A stretch of 64,000 bases of DNA from CAWBRT01 sp963832785 (GCA_963832785.1 CAWHVF010000005.1:1302001-1366000), one strand, 5' to 3'; counted from the stretch's first letter, positions 36,202 through 45,570 are shown. Notes: generated from the sequence alone by a model not told the origin. Made by a program: numbers and translations.

Positions 36202-38043
36202 ATGAAGTCGAAAGTATTCCGGGGCCCACTGACCGCGATTGTTGCGATAGCACTGTTGTTTTCTCAAGCTGGCCGGGCGACCGACAATAAGTACAAGCCC
36301 GCGCCAGCGCCGAGACCAGCACCGCGTCCCGCGCCACGTCCGGTGACGCCGTCGCGTCCGGTTACACCGTCGCGGCCGGCGCCATCACGTCCGGTGGCCC
36401 CGTCACGCCCGGTGACGCCATCGCGGCCGGTTGCGCCCTCGCACACCAACGCGCCAACGCGGCCTACGCCGGGCTCCCCGACGCGCCCCGGCCCGACCGC
36501 GCCTATCACTCCCGGCGCCGGGCAACAGGCGCATCCCGGCATGAGAATGCCGGCGCATCCGAGCATAACGCCGCCAGGCGGAACCACGCATCAGCCGGCG
36601 TCCCCGGCTGTGCACGCCACGACCTCCGGCCCGGCAATGCCGGCGCGTCCTAGCCCGACCCTGCCCGCACGTCCCAGCCCGACGGCGCCGGCGCGGCCCA
36701 GCCCGACTGCCCCGCCGCATCCCACAATGACGACGCAGCCCGTGCCCCCGCGGAGCGCCAGCATCCAGGCACCGCATCGTCCTCCCGTACCGGTGCGCAC
36801 CTTCAACCCACCGCATGATGCCAGGGCTGTTACCCAGTCGGGCGGGAACAAGATGTTCACCCATGCCGACGGAAGAAAGTGGGAAGTCAACCGCGATGGG
36901 CACCTGACGCATTTTTCCAGGCCCGGGACCGAGGCGAGGTTTGCCGACAACGGCAAGCTGGTGCAGGCGCACGTTGTCCGTCCAGACCGCAGCGAGATCA
37001 CGGTAAGAGGCAACCACAGGTACGAGGTGGCGCGGCCGGACCACACCCGGTTTGTCGGCGTCGGCGCGCACCGCAGCTATATGGAACGGCCGGTGGCCAA
37101 CCGGCCAGGATATGTGTCGCGCACCTACGTCGTAGGAAAGCAGACTTACGCGCGCGTGTACCAGCGCGCCGTTTATCAGAACGTGGCCTATTACCGCTAC
37201 GTGCCGGGGTTCTACTTCAACCCGAATTATTACGGGTGGATCGTGGATCCGTGGGCCTCGCCCATGTCGTATGCCTGGGATTGGTACGGCGATAACTGGT
37301 ATAACTTCTGGAATTCATATTTCTCGCCGTATCCCACATATCCGGATGCGTCTCTGTGGCTGACAGACTACACGCTGGCGCAGAATCTCCAGCAGGCATA
37401 TGACAATCAGACCGCGGCTGGCCCCGACGATCAACCGCCCGCAGCGGCCCCGACGGCCGACAACGCGCAGCCCAGGCTTATTACGCCTGCCATCAAACAG
37501 GCTCTGGCGGACGAGATTCGCCAGCAGGTGGAAGCCGAGCGGGCAGCCGCGGCTCAGCCTGCCGCCGCTACCGCCGTACCTCCACCGCCCAAGGACCAGC
37601 CTCCGCCGGCCCTGGACCCGAAGATTCGCACCTTCGTGGTTTCCCAGCCAGTGGAGCTGGATGGCGCTGGCAACGGATGCCCGCTGACGCCTGGCGACGT
37701 GATCGTTCGCGCCGGCGACACCCCGGTGGAGCAAACCAAGGTGTCCGTCATGGTCATCAGCAGCAAGCCCGGCAGTTGCGCGGTCTCAACCACTGGCCTG
37801 CTGCAGGTCGCCGAACTACAGGAGATGTATAACGACTTCCGTGAACGTATCGACGACGGCCTTAAGCTGCTAGCCGACAAGCAGGGCAAAAACGGAGTTC
37901 CCGCCGGACCGGCAGCCGAAACGCGGCCGGTGGCAGCAGGAACGGCAGTTCCCGACCTGTACGCGGAAACCGAGTTGACACAGCAGCAGCAGGCAGCCAA
38001 TCAGGCGGAACGCGAGATCGAGAAGGCTGCGGCCGGAAGCTAG
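36202..38043 (+). CDS. Secreted proline-rich repeat protein with an aromatic C-domain
   Basis: 613 residues. A signal peptide precedes about 170 residues of Pro/Arg/Ser/Thr repeats (RPVTPSRPVTPSRPAPSRPV, later ARPSPTAPARPSPTAP). Residues 210-300 hold short beta repeats (GRKWEVNRDGHLTHFSRPG, RSEITVRGNHRYEVARPDH). Then comes a Tyr/Trp-rich stretch (YYRYVPGFYFNPNYYGWIVD) ending in YFSPYPTYPDASLWLTDY, and a helical C-terminus with two Cys. It should be exported and probably cell-wall or surface associated. No function is known to me. Confidence 0.75.
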   Translation: MKSKVFRGPLTAIVAIALLFSQAGRATDNKYKPAPAPRPAPRPAPRPVTPSRPVTPSRPAPSRPVAPSRPVTPSRPVAPSHTNAPTRPTPGSPTRPGPTAPITPGAGQQAHPGMRMPAHPSITPPGGTTHQPASPAVHATTSGPAMPARPSPTLPARPSPTAPARPSPTAPPHPTMTTQPVPPRSASIQAPHRPPVPVRTFNPPHDARAVTQSGGNKMFTHADGRKWEVNRDGHLTHFSRPGTEARFADNGKLVQAHVVRPDRSEITVRGNHRYEVARPDHTRFVGVGAHRSYMERPVANRPGYVSRTYVVGKQTYARVYQRAVYQNVAYYRYVPGFYFNPNYYGWIVDPWASPMSYAWDWYGDNWYNFWNSYFSPYPTYPDASLWLTDYTLAQNLQQAYDNQTAAGPDDQPPAAAPTADNAQPRLITPAIKQALADEIRQQVEAERAAAAQPAAATAVPPPPKDQPPPALDPKIRTFVVSQPVELDGAGNGCPLTPGDVIVRAGDTPVEQTKVSVMVISSKPGSCAVSTTGLLQVAELQEMYNDFRERIDDGLKLLADKQGKNGVPAGPAAETRPVAAGTAVPDLYAETELTQQQQAANQAEREIEKAAAGS

Positions 38044-38452
38044 AGCAATTTTACAGTTGCTGTATCCGGGTGGAAGCAGTGGGCTTTAGCCCGCTGAATA
38101 AATTCTTCTGAGGATAAGGGCTTCAGCCCCTGTGCTCAAACACAGGGGCTGAAGCCCTCTCGTTTTCCGTCTGCAATTCGCTGGGCTATTGAGTGCTGCA
38201 AAAATAATGTCCTATCAGAATCTCTAAATGTCATTCCGACCGGAGCCGCGCAACCTGCGGCGGAGTGGAGGAACCCTGTGTTTGGTGCCGGAAACACAAG
38301 ATGGCTCGGCTCCGGCGCTGCCGCGCCTGCGCTCGCCATGACAACTTCTGCTGGATACATCATCGCCGTCCATAGGACATTACATATGCAGCAATCAATA
38401 AAGCCCAGCGCTTCCACAATGAAGCACGACGCGGATACAACAAATCTGAAAC
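38041..38452. repeat. 200-bp palindromic dispersed repeat, copy 1, interrupted by a MITE
   Basis: The repeat begins TAGAGCAATTTTACAGTTGC at 38041, overlapping the stop codon of the proline-rich gene. It contains GGGCTTTAGCCC and CAGGGGCTGAAGCCCTC hairpins and ends near TCTGAAAC at 38452. Copy 2 is at 53967-54167. The part 38189-38398 is absent from copy 2 and is a separate inserted element. Confidence 0.85.
38187..38400. repeat. 210-bp TA-flanked MITE (IS630/mariner-like)
   Basis: Element 38189-38398 has imperfect ends of about 27 bp: TTGAGTGCTGCAAAAATAAT at the left, and the right end read inward begins TTGATTGCTGCATATGTAAT, both continuing GTCCTAT. TA lies on each side (38187-38188, 38399-38400). 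Copy 2 of the host repeat reads GGGCTAAAGCCC at the same place, the empty site with a single TA. Confidence 0.9.
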
Positions 38453-38547
38453 GGGCTTAGCTTAGATTTTCTTCAAGTAGCTTCGGCGCCCCGCCACGAA
38501 GCCCGCTGGTGGGGCGATACACCGTGCGGCCGCCGTGGGCGGCGGCG

Positions 38548-38946
38548 CTACGCCTTTTCCTGCACGAATTCCACCAGGATTCCGCCCGTATGCCTGGGCC
38601 GGAGAAAGTTCACGATGAACTCTCCCGCGCCTAGCACCGGCTGGTTATCCAGCAGCGGCATTCCGCGCTCGGCGTAGCTGGCCTGCACTGCCCTTAGGTC
38701 GTCCACGGCGAAGGCGAGGTGATGCAGGGTCGGCTTGCCCTCCTTATATTCAGCCAGCTTGCCGCCCTGCGGAACCACCAGCTCGACCGCGCTGGCGCCG
38801 CTTCCCCTGGCGAAGATGCACAGAGCTTTGTACTCGGGCACGTAGCCCCGGTAGTCCTCCTCCAGCCCGATCAGGCGCATGAACTGCGCCGCCGCTTCCT
38901 CGCTGGGCATCAGCACGCCCACGTGGTGCAACCTCATGCCGATCAT
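38548..38946 (-). CDS. VOC-family (glyoxalase/methylmalonyl-CoA epimerase-like) protein
   Basis: 132 residues from ATG 38946, after GAGG. Paired betaalphabetabetabeta modules are visible: MRLHHVGVLMPSEEAAAQFM with the first metal His, ELVVP with Glu, LHHLAFAVDDLRAV with the second His and ILVEFVQ with the second Glu. These are the four VOC metal ligands. Relatives include methylmalonyl-CoA epimerase and lactoylglutathione lyase. Close to acyl-CoA genes, so an epimerase role is possible but unproven. Confidence 0.85.
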   Translation of the reverse strand: MIGMRLHHVGVLMPSEEAAAQFMRLIGLEEDYRGYVPEYKALCIFARGSGASAVELVVPQGGKLAEYKEGKPTLHHLAFAVDDLRAVQASYAERGMPLLDNQPVLGAGEFIVNFLRPRHTGGILVEFVQEKA

Positions 38947-38972
38947 TTCCGCCTCGCAGCAAACGGAAAAGA

Positions 38973-39155
38973 TAACCACAGAGTTCACAGAGAGCACAGA
39001 GATTTTTCATTTTTCATTTTTGATTTTCGATTTCAGATTTGACGGCTTCGGCCTATTTGAAAATCTGAAATCAGCAATCAAAAATCGTAAATCTTAAATG
39101 CCTCTGTGCTCCTCTGCGTCCTCTGTGGCTCTCTGTCCTTTGTGGTTCTTTCTGG
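38973..39155. repeat. ACAGAG-type repeat flanking an AT-rich palindrome
   Basis: ACCACAGAGTTCACAGAGAG lies at about 38978 and the inverted form (CTCTGTGCTCCTCTGCG and following) at about 39102-39150. Between them is a long imperfect AT-rich palindrome (GATTTCAGATTT with AAATCTGAAATC). The same unit recurs at 45411-45510. It overlaps a weak extension of the VOC frame. Confidence 0.65.
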
Positions 39156-39158
39156 TCG

Positions 39159-40337
39159 CTAGCACAGTTCGAACAGCACTGCCAGTCCCTGGCCGCCGCC
39201 GATGCACAGGGTAGCCATGCCATAGCGGACCTGCCGGCGCGCCATTTCGTTGATCAGCTTGATGGCGATGACGCAGCCGCTTGCCCCAATGGGATGTCCT
39301 AGGGCGATGGCGCCGCCATTCACGTTGACCTTGGCCGGGTCCAATCCCAGTTCATTGATGCAGGCCACGGACTGGGCAGCGAAAGCCTCGTTGAGTTCGA
39401 TCAGGCCGATATCTTGCAGCTTGAGTCCGGTTTTGGCCAGCAGCTTCCTGACTGCCGGAACGGGACCGACTCCCATGATCTCCGGCGGGACACCGGCAGC
39501 CGCCGAACCGGCGAAGCGGACCAGCGGCTTCAGCCCGAGCGTCGCTGCCTGCTGCGCGGTCATGACGACCACCGCGGCGGAGCTATCGTTTATTCCGGAA
39601 GAGTTGCCGGCGGTGACGGTGCCATCTTTCTTAAAGGCGGGGCGGAGCTTGGCCAGAGTTTCCAGGGTGGTTTTGGGGCGGGGATATTCGTCGGTATCGA
39701 AGACCCGCTCCTCGGTCTTGCTGACTTTCACATTGACCGGGATGATCTGGCTCTTGAACACGCCCTCGGCGAGCGCCCTGGCCGCCTTCTGCTGGCTCTC
39801 AAAGGCAAACTGGTCCTGCACTTCCCGGCAGACGTTGTACTTGGCGGCCACGTTCTCGGCGGTAATGCCCATGTGGTTGCGCGTGAACGGATCGCTCAGC
39901 GCCGTCACCAGGCCGTCTTCGAACTCGCCGTGGCCCATGCGGTAGCCCCAGCGGGCGTTGCGGACGTAGTAGGGCGTGTTGCTCATGCTTTCGACGCCGC
40001 CCGCCACCACGACGCTGGCGTCATCGTTGTTGATCTCCATGGCGGCGGTCACGATGGCCTGCAACCCGGAAGAGCAGAGCCGGTTCACGGTGATGGCCGT
40101 CGACTCGACCGGCATTCCTGCCTTGAGCGAGGCGACGCGCGCTATAAAGGCGTCCTCCGCCACCTGCCCCACGCAGCCCATGACCACCTCATCGACCTGC
40201 GGCGCCGCAATCCCGGAGCGCTTTACCGCCTCGCGGATGGCAATAGCGCCCAGGTCGCTTGCCTTGATGTCTTTCAGCGCGCCGCCGAAGCTGCCAATCG
40301 CGGTGCGAGCGCCGGAAACGATTACTACGTCCTTCAT
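39159..40337 (-). CDS. Acetyl-CoA acetyltransferase (thiolase II type)
   Basis: 392 residues from ATG 40337, after GGAGG. The three thiolase signatures are present: nucleophile Cys in NRLCSSGLQAIV near residue 88, GGAIALGHPIGASG with catalytic His near 348, and CIGGGQGLAVL with the second Cys near 378. It forms or splits acetoacetyl-CoA or longer 3-oxoacyl-CoA. It is divergent from the CoA-transferase gene and fits the adjacent short-chain acyl-CoA module. Confidence 0.92.
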   Translation of the reverse strand: MKDVVIVSGARTAIGSFGGALKDIKASDLGAIAIREAVKRSGIAAPQVDEVVMGCVGQVAEDAFIARVASLKAGMPVESTAITVNRLCSSGLQAIVTAAMEINNDDASVVVAGGVESMSNTPYYVRNARWGYRMGHGEFEDGLVTALSDPFTRNHMGITAENVAAKYNVCREVQDQFAFESQQKAARALAEGVFKSQIIPVNVKVSKTEERVFDTDEYPRPKTTLETLAKLRPAFKKDGTVTAGNSSGINDSSAAVVVMTAQQAATLGLKPLVRFAGSAAAGVPPEIMGVGPVPAVRKLLAKTGLKLQDIGLIELNEAFAAQSVACINELGLDPAKVNVNGGAIALGHPIGASGCVIAIKLINEMARRQVRYGMATLCIGGGQGLAVLFELC

Positions 40338-40914
40338 AAGAATCCTCCTCAACCTGTTCTGAACATAATTGCGGCCCGTTCTCTCCGGGGAATGAATGGA
40401 TGCCGTCCGTCATTTTAATGCCCGGCGTTGACACGCAACGGCAAAATCTTTCAAAGCCGCGTTCCCGGAGAAAAGGGATGTTTCTATTTTATTCCGCTTT
40501 ATTCCACGCCGGGTGTTTAAGAGCTGTTCCAGCCAGCGGCAGGAGGTCTCGCCGGCACGGGATTCGAAGGCGTTCGCTGGAACCTGACGCGCACCGCCTG
40601 CCGCGCGTCCGGCGGGTGCCGCGCGCCGCGGGGCAGGCGCTGTTCAAAGGCCGCGAGCCGGCCAACCTGCCGCCGGACCAGCGAGCCAACGCCGGCCCGG
40701 ATGCTTGTTGATTTGGCGCGCTTTTCCGCAGCCCGTAAAGCCTGGCTAGTGAGCGCCCAAAGCGGCAACGCCTGAACTTTTCAAAGATTCCGTCTGGAGC
40801 AGCCGTGATATCGTAAAGAGTCTATAGTTGCCCGATCTGGCAATCTGAAATCGCAAATCTGACGCCAAAAATGTATTGTTCTCTGCGCCTTCTGTGGTCA
40901 AATCTAGAGGACTC
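40338..40914. other. Divergent gap between thiolase and CoA-transferase genes
   Basis: 577 bp without a convincing gene. Around 40712-40735, GGCGCGCTTTTCCGCAGCCC matches one end of the 120-bp MITE family, a solo remnant. CAATCTGAAATCGCAAATCTG near 40841 resembles the AT-rich palindrome at 39030. TTCTGTGGTCAAATC precedes the next gene. Confidence 0.5.
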
Positions 40915-42531
40915 ATGAAAGCTAAATTTGTTACGGCCGCCGAAGCTGCGGGGATGATCCGCGACGGCGCCACCATTTGCACCGTCGGCATGACGCTAAG
41001 CGGCGCGCCGGAGAGCATCATGCGCGCCCTCGAAGAAAGATTCCTTTCCGGTGGCAGTCCCCGCGAACTGACCCTGGTTCACGCCGCCGGCCAGTGCGAC
41101 CGCCAGCGCGGCATCCAGCACTTCGCCCATCCCGTCATGCTCAAGCGCATAATCGGCGGGCACTGGGGCCTCTCGCCGGGCATGATGGAGCTGATCGGAT
41201 CGAACCAGGTGGAGGCCTACAACCTTCCGCAAGGGCAACTGACGCAGCTCTATCGCTCCATGGCCTGCGGCCTGCCCGGCAAGATGAGCAAGGTCGGGCT
41301 GGGCACCTACATCGACCCCAGGGTCGAGGGCGGCAAGATGAACGCCCGCACCCAGCCGCTGCCGGACATCGTCGACGTGATCGAATACGGCGGCGAGGAG
41401 TATCTCCTTTACAAGGCCATTCCCCTGGATTTCACCATCTTCCGCGGCACCACGGCCGACGAGTCGGGCAACATCAGTTGCGAAGAAGAGGCCATGAAGC
41501 TGGAGATCATGGCCGCCGTGCTGGCGGCCAAGCGCTTCGGCGGCCAGGTGCTGGCGCAGGTCAAGCGCGTGGCCCGGGCGGGCACGCTGCATCCGCGCCG
41601 GGTGGTGGTTCCCGGGCTTTTCGTCGATGCCATCGTAGTCTGCGACAAGCCGGAGCTGGAGCATCGCCAGACATCGTCGTTCTACTACGACCCTTCGCTC
41701 AACGGCGATCTGATGCTGCCAGAGGCTGCCATCGAACCGCTGCCGCTGTCGCTGCGCAAAGTAATCGGCCGGCGCGCCATGCTGGAGCTTGCGCCCGGCG
41801 CGGCCATCAATCTGGGCACGGGAATCCCCAACGACGTAGTCGGCTCGATTGCCGCCGAAGAAGGCTTGTCCGACGACATCCTGGTAACGGTCGAGTCGGG
41901 AGTTTACGGCGGCCTGCCCGAGGGCGGCATCGACTTCGGCGTGGCCCACAATCCTTATGCCCTGCTGGAACACACCGTGCAAATGGACTTCTACAACGGC
42001 ATGGGAATTCCCTATACTTTCATGGGTGCGGGGGAAATGGATGCCGCCGGCAATGTCAACGCCACCAAGTTCGGCGACCGCTGCACCGGCTGTGGCGGCT
42101 TTATCGACATTACCCAGAACGCCGGTCATGTAATTTTCTGCTCGACCTTCACCGCGCGCGGCCTGGAAATAGATTTTTCCGGCGGCAAGCTCACCATCCT
42201 CAAGGAGGGTAGCGAGGCCAAGCTGGTGGAAAAGGTAAAGCAGGTTTCGTTCAACGGCGAGCTGGCCCGCCGCAAAGGCCAGAAGGTTCACTTTGTAACC
42301 GAAAGGGCGGTCTTCGAGTTCCGGCGGGAAGGGCCGGTGCTGATCGAGATCGCCCCCGGCATCGATCTCCAGCGCGATGTCCTCGACCGCATGCGGTTTA
42401 CGCCGATCATCGCCGACGATCTCAGGATCGCCGATGCCAGTCTTTACAACCCCGGAAGCTGCGGCTTGAAAAGCAGGATTTATGGCAACAGCGCGCCAGG
42501 AGGAAAGGCAACACATGCGACTCAAAGATAA
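40915..42531 (+). CDS. Fused-subunit short-chain acyl-CoA:acetate CoA-transferase (YdiF-like)
   Basis: 538 residues from ATG 40915 after AGAGGA. The alpha half starts MKAKFVTAAEAAGMIRDGAT; the beta half contains AINLGTGIPNDVVGSIA and VESGVYGGLPEGG with the catalytic Glu. Fusion of alpha and beta in one chain is the propionate/acetate CoA-transferase type. It activates acids such as acetoacetate, butyrate or propionate by CoA exchange. The last 17 bases overlap the start of the SDR gene. Confidence 0.92.
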   Translation: MKAKFVTAAEAAGMIRDGATICTVGMTLSGAPESIMRALEERFLSGGSPRELTLVHAAGQCDRQRGIQHFAHPVMLKRIIGGHWGLSPGMMELIGSNQVEAYNLPQGQLTQLYRSMACGLPGKMSKVGLGTYIDPRVEGGKMNARTQPLPDIVDVIEYGGEEYLLYKAIPLDFTIFRGTTADESGNISCEEEAMKLEIMAAVLAAKRFGGQVLAQVKRVARAGTLHPRRVVVPGLFVDAIVVCDKPELEHRQTSSFYYDPSLNGDLMLPEAAIEPLPLSLRKVIGRRAMLELAPGAAINLGTGIPNDVVGSIAAEEGLSDDILVTVESGVYGGLPEGGIDFGVAHNPYALLEHTVQMDFYNGMGIPYTFMGAGEMDAAGNVNATKFGDRCTGCGGFIDITQNAGHVIFCSTFTARGLEIDFSGGKLTILKEGSEAKLVEKVKQVSFNGELARRKGQKVHFVTERAVFEFRREGPVLIEIAPGIDLQRDVLDRMRFTPIIADDLRIADASLYNPGSCGLKSRIYGNSAPGGKATHATQR

Positions 42532-43252
42532 GGTAGCCATCGTTACGGGAGCCGGCCGCGGTCTCGGCAAGGGAATCGCCCTGAAGCTGGGGCGTGAAGG
42601 CGCCAAGGTTGCGGTAGCCGACGTTATCGAAGCCAATGCCCAGGCGGTGGCCGAGGAAATCACCAAGGCTGGCGGAAAGGCCATCGCCGTCAAAGCCGAC
42701 ATCTCCCGCAAGCCCGAGGTCGAGGCCATGTTCGCCAAAGCAGCCAGCGAACTCGGCCCCATCGATATTCTGGTCAACAACGCGGGCATAAACCGGGACG
42801 CCGCTCTCCACAAGATGACCGACGAGCAGTGGGACCAGGTCATCGCCGTCAACCTGACGGGCACGTTCTATTGCCTGCGCCTGGCGGCGCAGCAGATGCG
42901 CGAGCGCGGCTATGGACGCATCTGCAACGTCTCGTCTATGAGCTGGCTGGGTAACTTCGGCCAGGCCAACTATGCCGCCGCCAAGGCCGGCGTGGTCGGC
43001 CTGACCAAGACCGCGGCCCGCGAGCTGGCCAAGAAGGGCGTAACCGTGAACGCCGTCTGCCCGGGATTTATCGACACGGAAATGACCCGCGGCGTGCCGC
43101 CGAACGTCTGGGACATCATGGTGGGCAAAATCTGGTCGGGCAAAGTCGGCACTCCGGAAGATGTGGGCAACGTGGTTGCCTACCTGGTTTCCGACGAAGC
43201 CTCCTATCTGAACGGCGAAGTGATAAATATCAGCGGCGGAATGGTGCTGTAG
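42515..43252 (+). CDS. FabG-like short-chain dehydrogenase (3-oxoacyl/acetoacetyl-CoA reductase type)
   Basis: 245 residues from ATG 42515, preceded by AGGAGGAAAGG. Cofactor motif VTGAGRGLGKGIA, NNAG as ILVNNAGINRD, catalytic Ser in CNVSSMSWLG and YxxxK in YAAAKAG. Most likely reduces a 3-oxoacyl-CoA or -ACP with NAD(P)H. Translationally coupled to the CoA-transferase gene. Confidence 0.9.
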   Translation: MRLKDKVAIVTGAGRGLGKGIALKLGREGAKVAVADVIEANAQAVAEEITKAGGKAIAVKADISRKPEVEAMFAKAASELGPIDILVNNAGINRDAALHKMTDEQWDQVIAVNLTGTFYCLRLAAQQMRERGYGRICNVSSMSWLGNFGQANYAAAKAGVVGLTKTAARELAKKGVTVNAVCPGFIDTEMTRGVPPNVWDIMVGKIWSGKVGTPEDVGNVVAYLVSDEASYLNGEVINISGGMVL

Positions 43253-43407
43253 AAGAAATGTAGCGTCGGGCTACAGGCCGGCTGTGGGTGCGGACGTCTC
43301 GTACGCACCTCATTGGCGGAGGCGTTGACGCCTCACCGACAGCCGGTCTGGAGACCAGCACTACAAAAAAGCGAGCCGGTTGCCTGGCATTCAGGAGGAG
43401 AAACTTC

Positions 43408-44256
43408 ATGCAGATAAAAACGGTTGGTGTTGTCGGGGCCGGGCTGATGGGGGCCGGCATCGCCGAGGTGGCGGCGCGCGCTGGACACAACGTGATCCTG
43501 ATCGATGCCGACGCCAGCGCCCTGACCAGGGGCATCTCCCGCCTGCAGGCGAGCGTCAACAAGGCGGTGGAAAAGGGGAAGCTGGAGGCTGGCGAGGCTA
43601 AAGAAATTGTCGCCCGCCTGCGCACCGGCACTGCTTACGACGATCTGGCGGCCGTCGACTTCGTCATTGAGGCCGTCTACGAAAACATGGCGGTCAAGAA
43701 GGAGACGTTCAAGAAGCTGGACGCCATCGTCAAGCCAGAGGTGATTCTGGCCAGCAATACCTCCGCGCTCTCCGTCACCGAGATCAGCACTGCAACCAGG
43801 CGGCCGGAAAAGGTGATCGGACTGCACTTCTTTTATCCCGCGCCCATCATGAAACTGGTGGAGATAGTGCGCGGACTGGCCACATCCGATGCCACTTACA
43901 ATCAGGCGCGGGCCTTCATCGACAAGACCGGCAAGACGGCGGTGCTGGCGCGTGATTATCCCGGCTTCATCGTCAACCGCCTGCTGATTCCCATGATCAA
44001 CGAAGCGGTCTTCTGCGTGATGGAGGGCGCCAAGCCGGAAGACGTGGACGCCGCCATGAAGCTTGGCTGCGGCCATCCTATGGGGCCATTGGAGCTGTTG
44101 GACTTCGTCGGCCTGGATGTCGCGCTGGCCACGCTGCAAGGCATTTACGAGGGCATGGGCGATTCGAAATACCGCCCCTGTCCGCTGTTCGTCAAGATGG
44201 TGGAGGCCGGCTGGCTGGGCCGTAAGTCGGGGCGCGGATTCTATACTTATAAATAG
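43408..44256 (+). CDS. 3-hydroxybutyryl-CoA dehydrogenase
   Basis: 282 residues from ATG 43408, after AGGAGGAG. NAD fold VGVVGAGLMGAGIAEVAARAG; catalytic His in IGLHFFYPAPIMKLVEIV; C-terminal helical domain with NRLLIPMINEAVFCVMEG and HPMGPLELLDFVGLD. The stand-alone length matches Hbd rather than fused FadB. It oxidises 3-hydroxyacyl-CoA to 3-oxoacyl-CoA, the step next to the thiolase. A 155-bp gap with a small palindrome separates it from the SDR gene. Confidence 0.93.
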   Translation: MQIKTVGVVGAGLMGAGIAEVAARAGHNVILIDADASALTRGISRLQASVNKAVEKGKLEAGEAKEIVARLRTGTAYDDLAAVDFVIEAVYENMAVKKETFKKLDAIVKPEVILASNTSALSVTEISTATRRPEKVIGLHFFYPAPIMKLVEIVRGLATSDATYNQARAFIDKTGKTAVLARDYPGFIVNRLLIPMINEAVFCVMEGAKPEDVDAAMKLGCGHPMGPLELLDFVGLDVALATLQGIYEGMGDSKYRPCPLFVKMVEAGWLGRKSGRGFYTYK

Positions 44257-44315
44257 TCACATCGGCAGAGCAAGGAAGGAACCAGCCTGCCGGCGTGGTG
44301 TGCGAGGTGGCACTT

Positions 44316-45335
44316 ATGCAGATGAAAACAGGATTTCTATCGCAGATCAGCAAGGTCGAGGTAAAGGAATTTGAGGTCCCCAAGCTGGACGCGCACAGCG
44401 TTCTGGTGAAGGTGCAGGCGGCGGGCATCTGCGGCTCCGACCTGCACGCCTTTCACGGCTCGCATCCGTTTCGCAAGCCGCCCATGGTCCTGGGCCACGA
44501 AGCCTCCGGCGAGATAGTCAAGCTCGGGGCCAAGGTCAAAGGGCTGAAGGTGGGCGACCGGATAGCGGTCGAGCCGCTCAAGGGTTGCGGCAAATGCGAG
44601 CTTTGCCGCCAGGGACGCTACAACATTTGCAAGGAAAGAACCATTGCCGGGATGCGCGGCTGGCTCGGAACCTTCGCCGAATACTTCGTCCTCCCGGCAG
44701 AGCGGGCGCACAAGCTACCCAAGGAGTTGGATTACGACCTGGCTGTGCTGGCCGAGCCGCTGGCGGTAGGCACGCACGCGGTGCGAATAGCGCACATGAA
44801 AAAAGGGTCGGTGTGCGTGGTGCTGGGCGGCGGGACCATCGGCCTGCTGGCCGGGGTGGCGGCGCAGGCGGTGGGAGCAAAACGCGTCTACTGTACCGAT
44901 ATCAATCGCTTCCGCCTGGACCTGGCCAAAGACCTGGGCCTGTTTCCGCTCAAGGCGGACGAGGTTCCAGTGGAAGAAACTATCCTCTCGTTCGCGCCCG
45001 ACGGCGCCGACGTCGTGCTGGTGGCTTTTACCTCTCCGCAGGTGATCAGTCAGGCGTTGCGGCTGGTGAAGCGCGGAGGAGTGATCATCGTCATAGCTAT
45101 GTTTACCCAGCCGGTTACGATCGACATGAACGGGCTGCAGAATGAAGTCGAGCTCAAGGGCACCATGGTCTATACCGGCGAGGATTTCAAGAGCGCGCTA
45201 AAGATCCTGGTCAAACGCCAGGCGGATCTGAAGAAGGTGGTTACCCACCACGTGGATCTGGAAGGTGTCAACGGCGCGCTGGAGATGCTGGCCGATCCCA
45301 ATACTAATGCGGTTAAAGTGGTCGTTCATCCATAA
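44316..45335 (+). CDS. Zinc-dependent alcohol dehydrogenase (threonine/sorbitol DH-like)
   Basis: 339 residues from ATG 44316 after GAGGTGG. Catalytic zinc site GICGSDLHAFHG and GHEASGEIVKLG; structural zinc Cys in PLKGCGKCELCRQGRYNIC; NAD fold VVLGGGTIGLLAGVAAQ. Medium-chain dehydrogenase of the L-threonine/butanediol/sorbitol group. It follows Hbd by 59 bp, so an alcohol or hydroxyacid feeding the acyl-CoA module is plausible. A CCCCACCC/GGGTGGGG hairpin lies 27 bp after the stop. Confidence 0.9.
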   Translation: MQMKTGFLSQISKVEVKEFEVPKLDAHSVLVKVQAAGICGSDLHAFHGSHPFRKPPMVLGHEASGEIVKLGAKVKGLKVGDRIAVEPLKGCGKCELCRQGRYNICKERTIAGMRGWLGTFAEYFVLPAERAHKLPKELDYDLAVLAEPLAVGTHAVRIAHMKKGSVCVVLGGGTIGLLAGVAAQAVGAKRVYCTDINRFRLDLAKDLGLFPLKADEVPVEETILSFAPDGADVVLVAFTSPQVISQALRLVKRGGVIIVIAMFTQPVTIDMNGLQNEVELKGTMVYTGEDFKSALKILVKRQADLKKVVTHHVDLEGVNGALEMLADPNTNAVKVVVHP

Positions 45336-45361
45336 TCGCGCGCTCGGCGCATCAAGAACTA

Positions 45362-45392
45362 CCCCACCCAGGCAAACCAGGCTCGGGTGGGG
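45362..45392 (+). terminator. Possible terminator of the acyl-CoA module
   Basis: CCCCACCC at 45362-45369 pairs with GGGTGGGG at 45385-45392, 8-bp stem, 15-base loop. No clear U-run follows, so the call is tentative. Confidence 0.45.
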
Positions 45393-45410
45393 TTGAGCGG
45401 CCGGAATCTA

Positions 45411-45512
45411 ACCACAGAGTTCGCAGAGTTGCACAGAGCAGATAAGGTTCTGCTGGGGCCTGCATTTCTCTGTGTCCCTCTGTGTCCCTCTGTGTCCTCC
45501 GTGGTTAATTCT
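45411..45512. repeat. ACAGAG-type repeat, second locus
   Basis: Begins ACCACAGAGTTCGCAGAG and ends with three tandem CTCTGTGTCC units followed by TCCGTGGTTAATTC. The two halves are inverted relative to each other, so the locus can fold. Same unit as at 38973-39155. Confidence 0.7.
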
Positions 45513-45570
45513 TCCCCCTTATTTTCATTCTTCGCGGCTGGGGTCTAACGCGGCGGAGGCACCCGTATGC

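Noticed and set aside
40996..42864. 622-codon minus-strand open frame
   Set aside because: Antisense shadow of the CoA-transferase and SDR genes, whose family motifs are clear on the plus strand.
45411..45512. Possible CRISPR array in the CTCTGTGTCC repeats
   Set aside because: Units are about 10 bp, directly tandem without unique spacers, and no cas genes are near.
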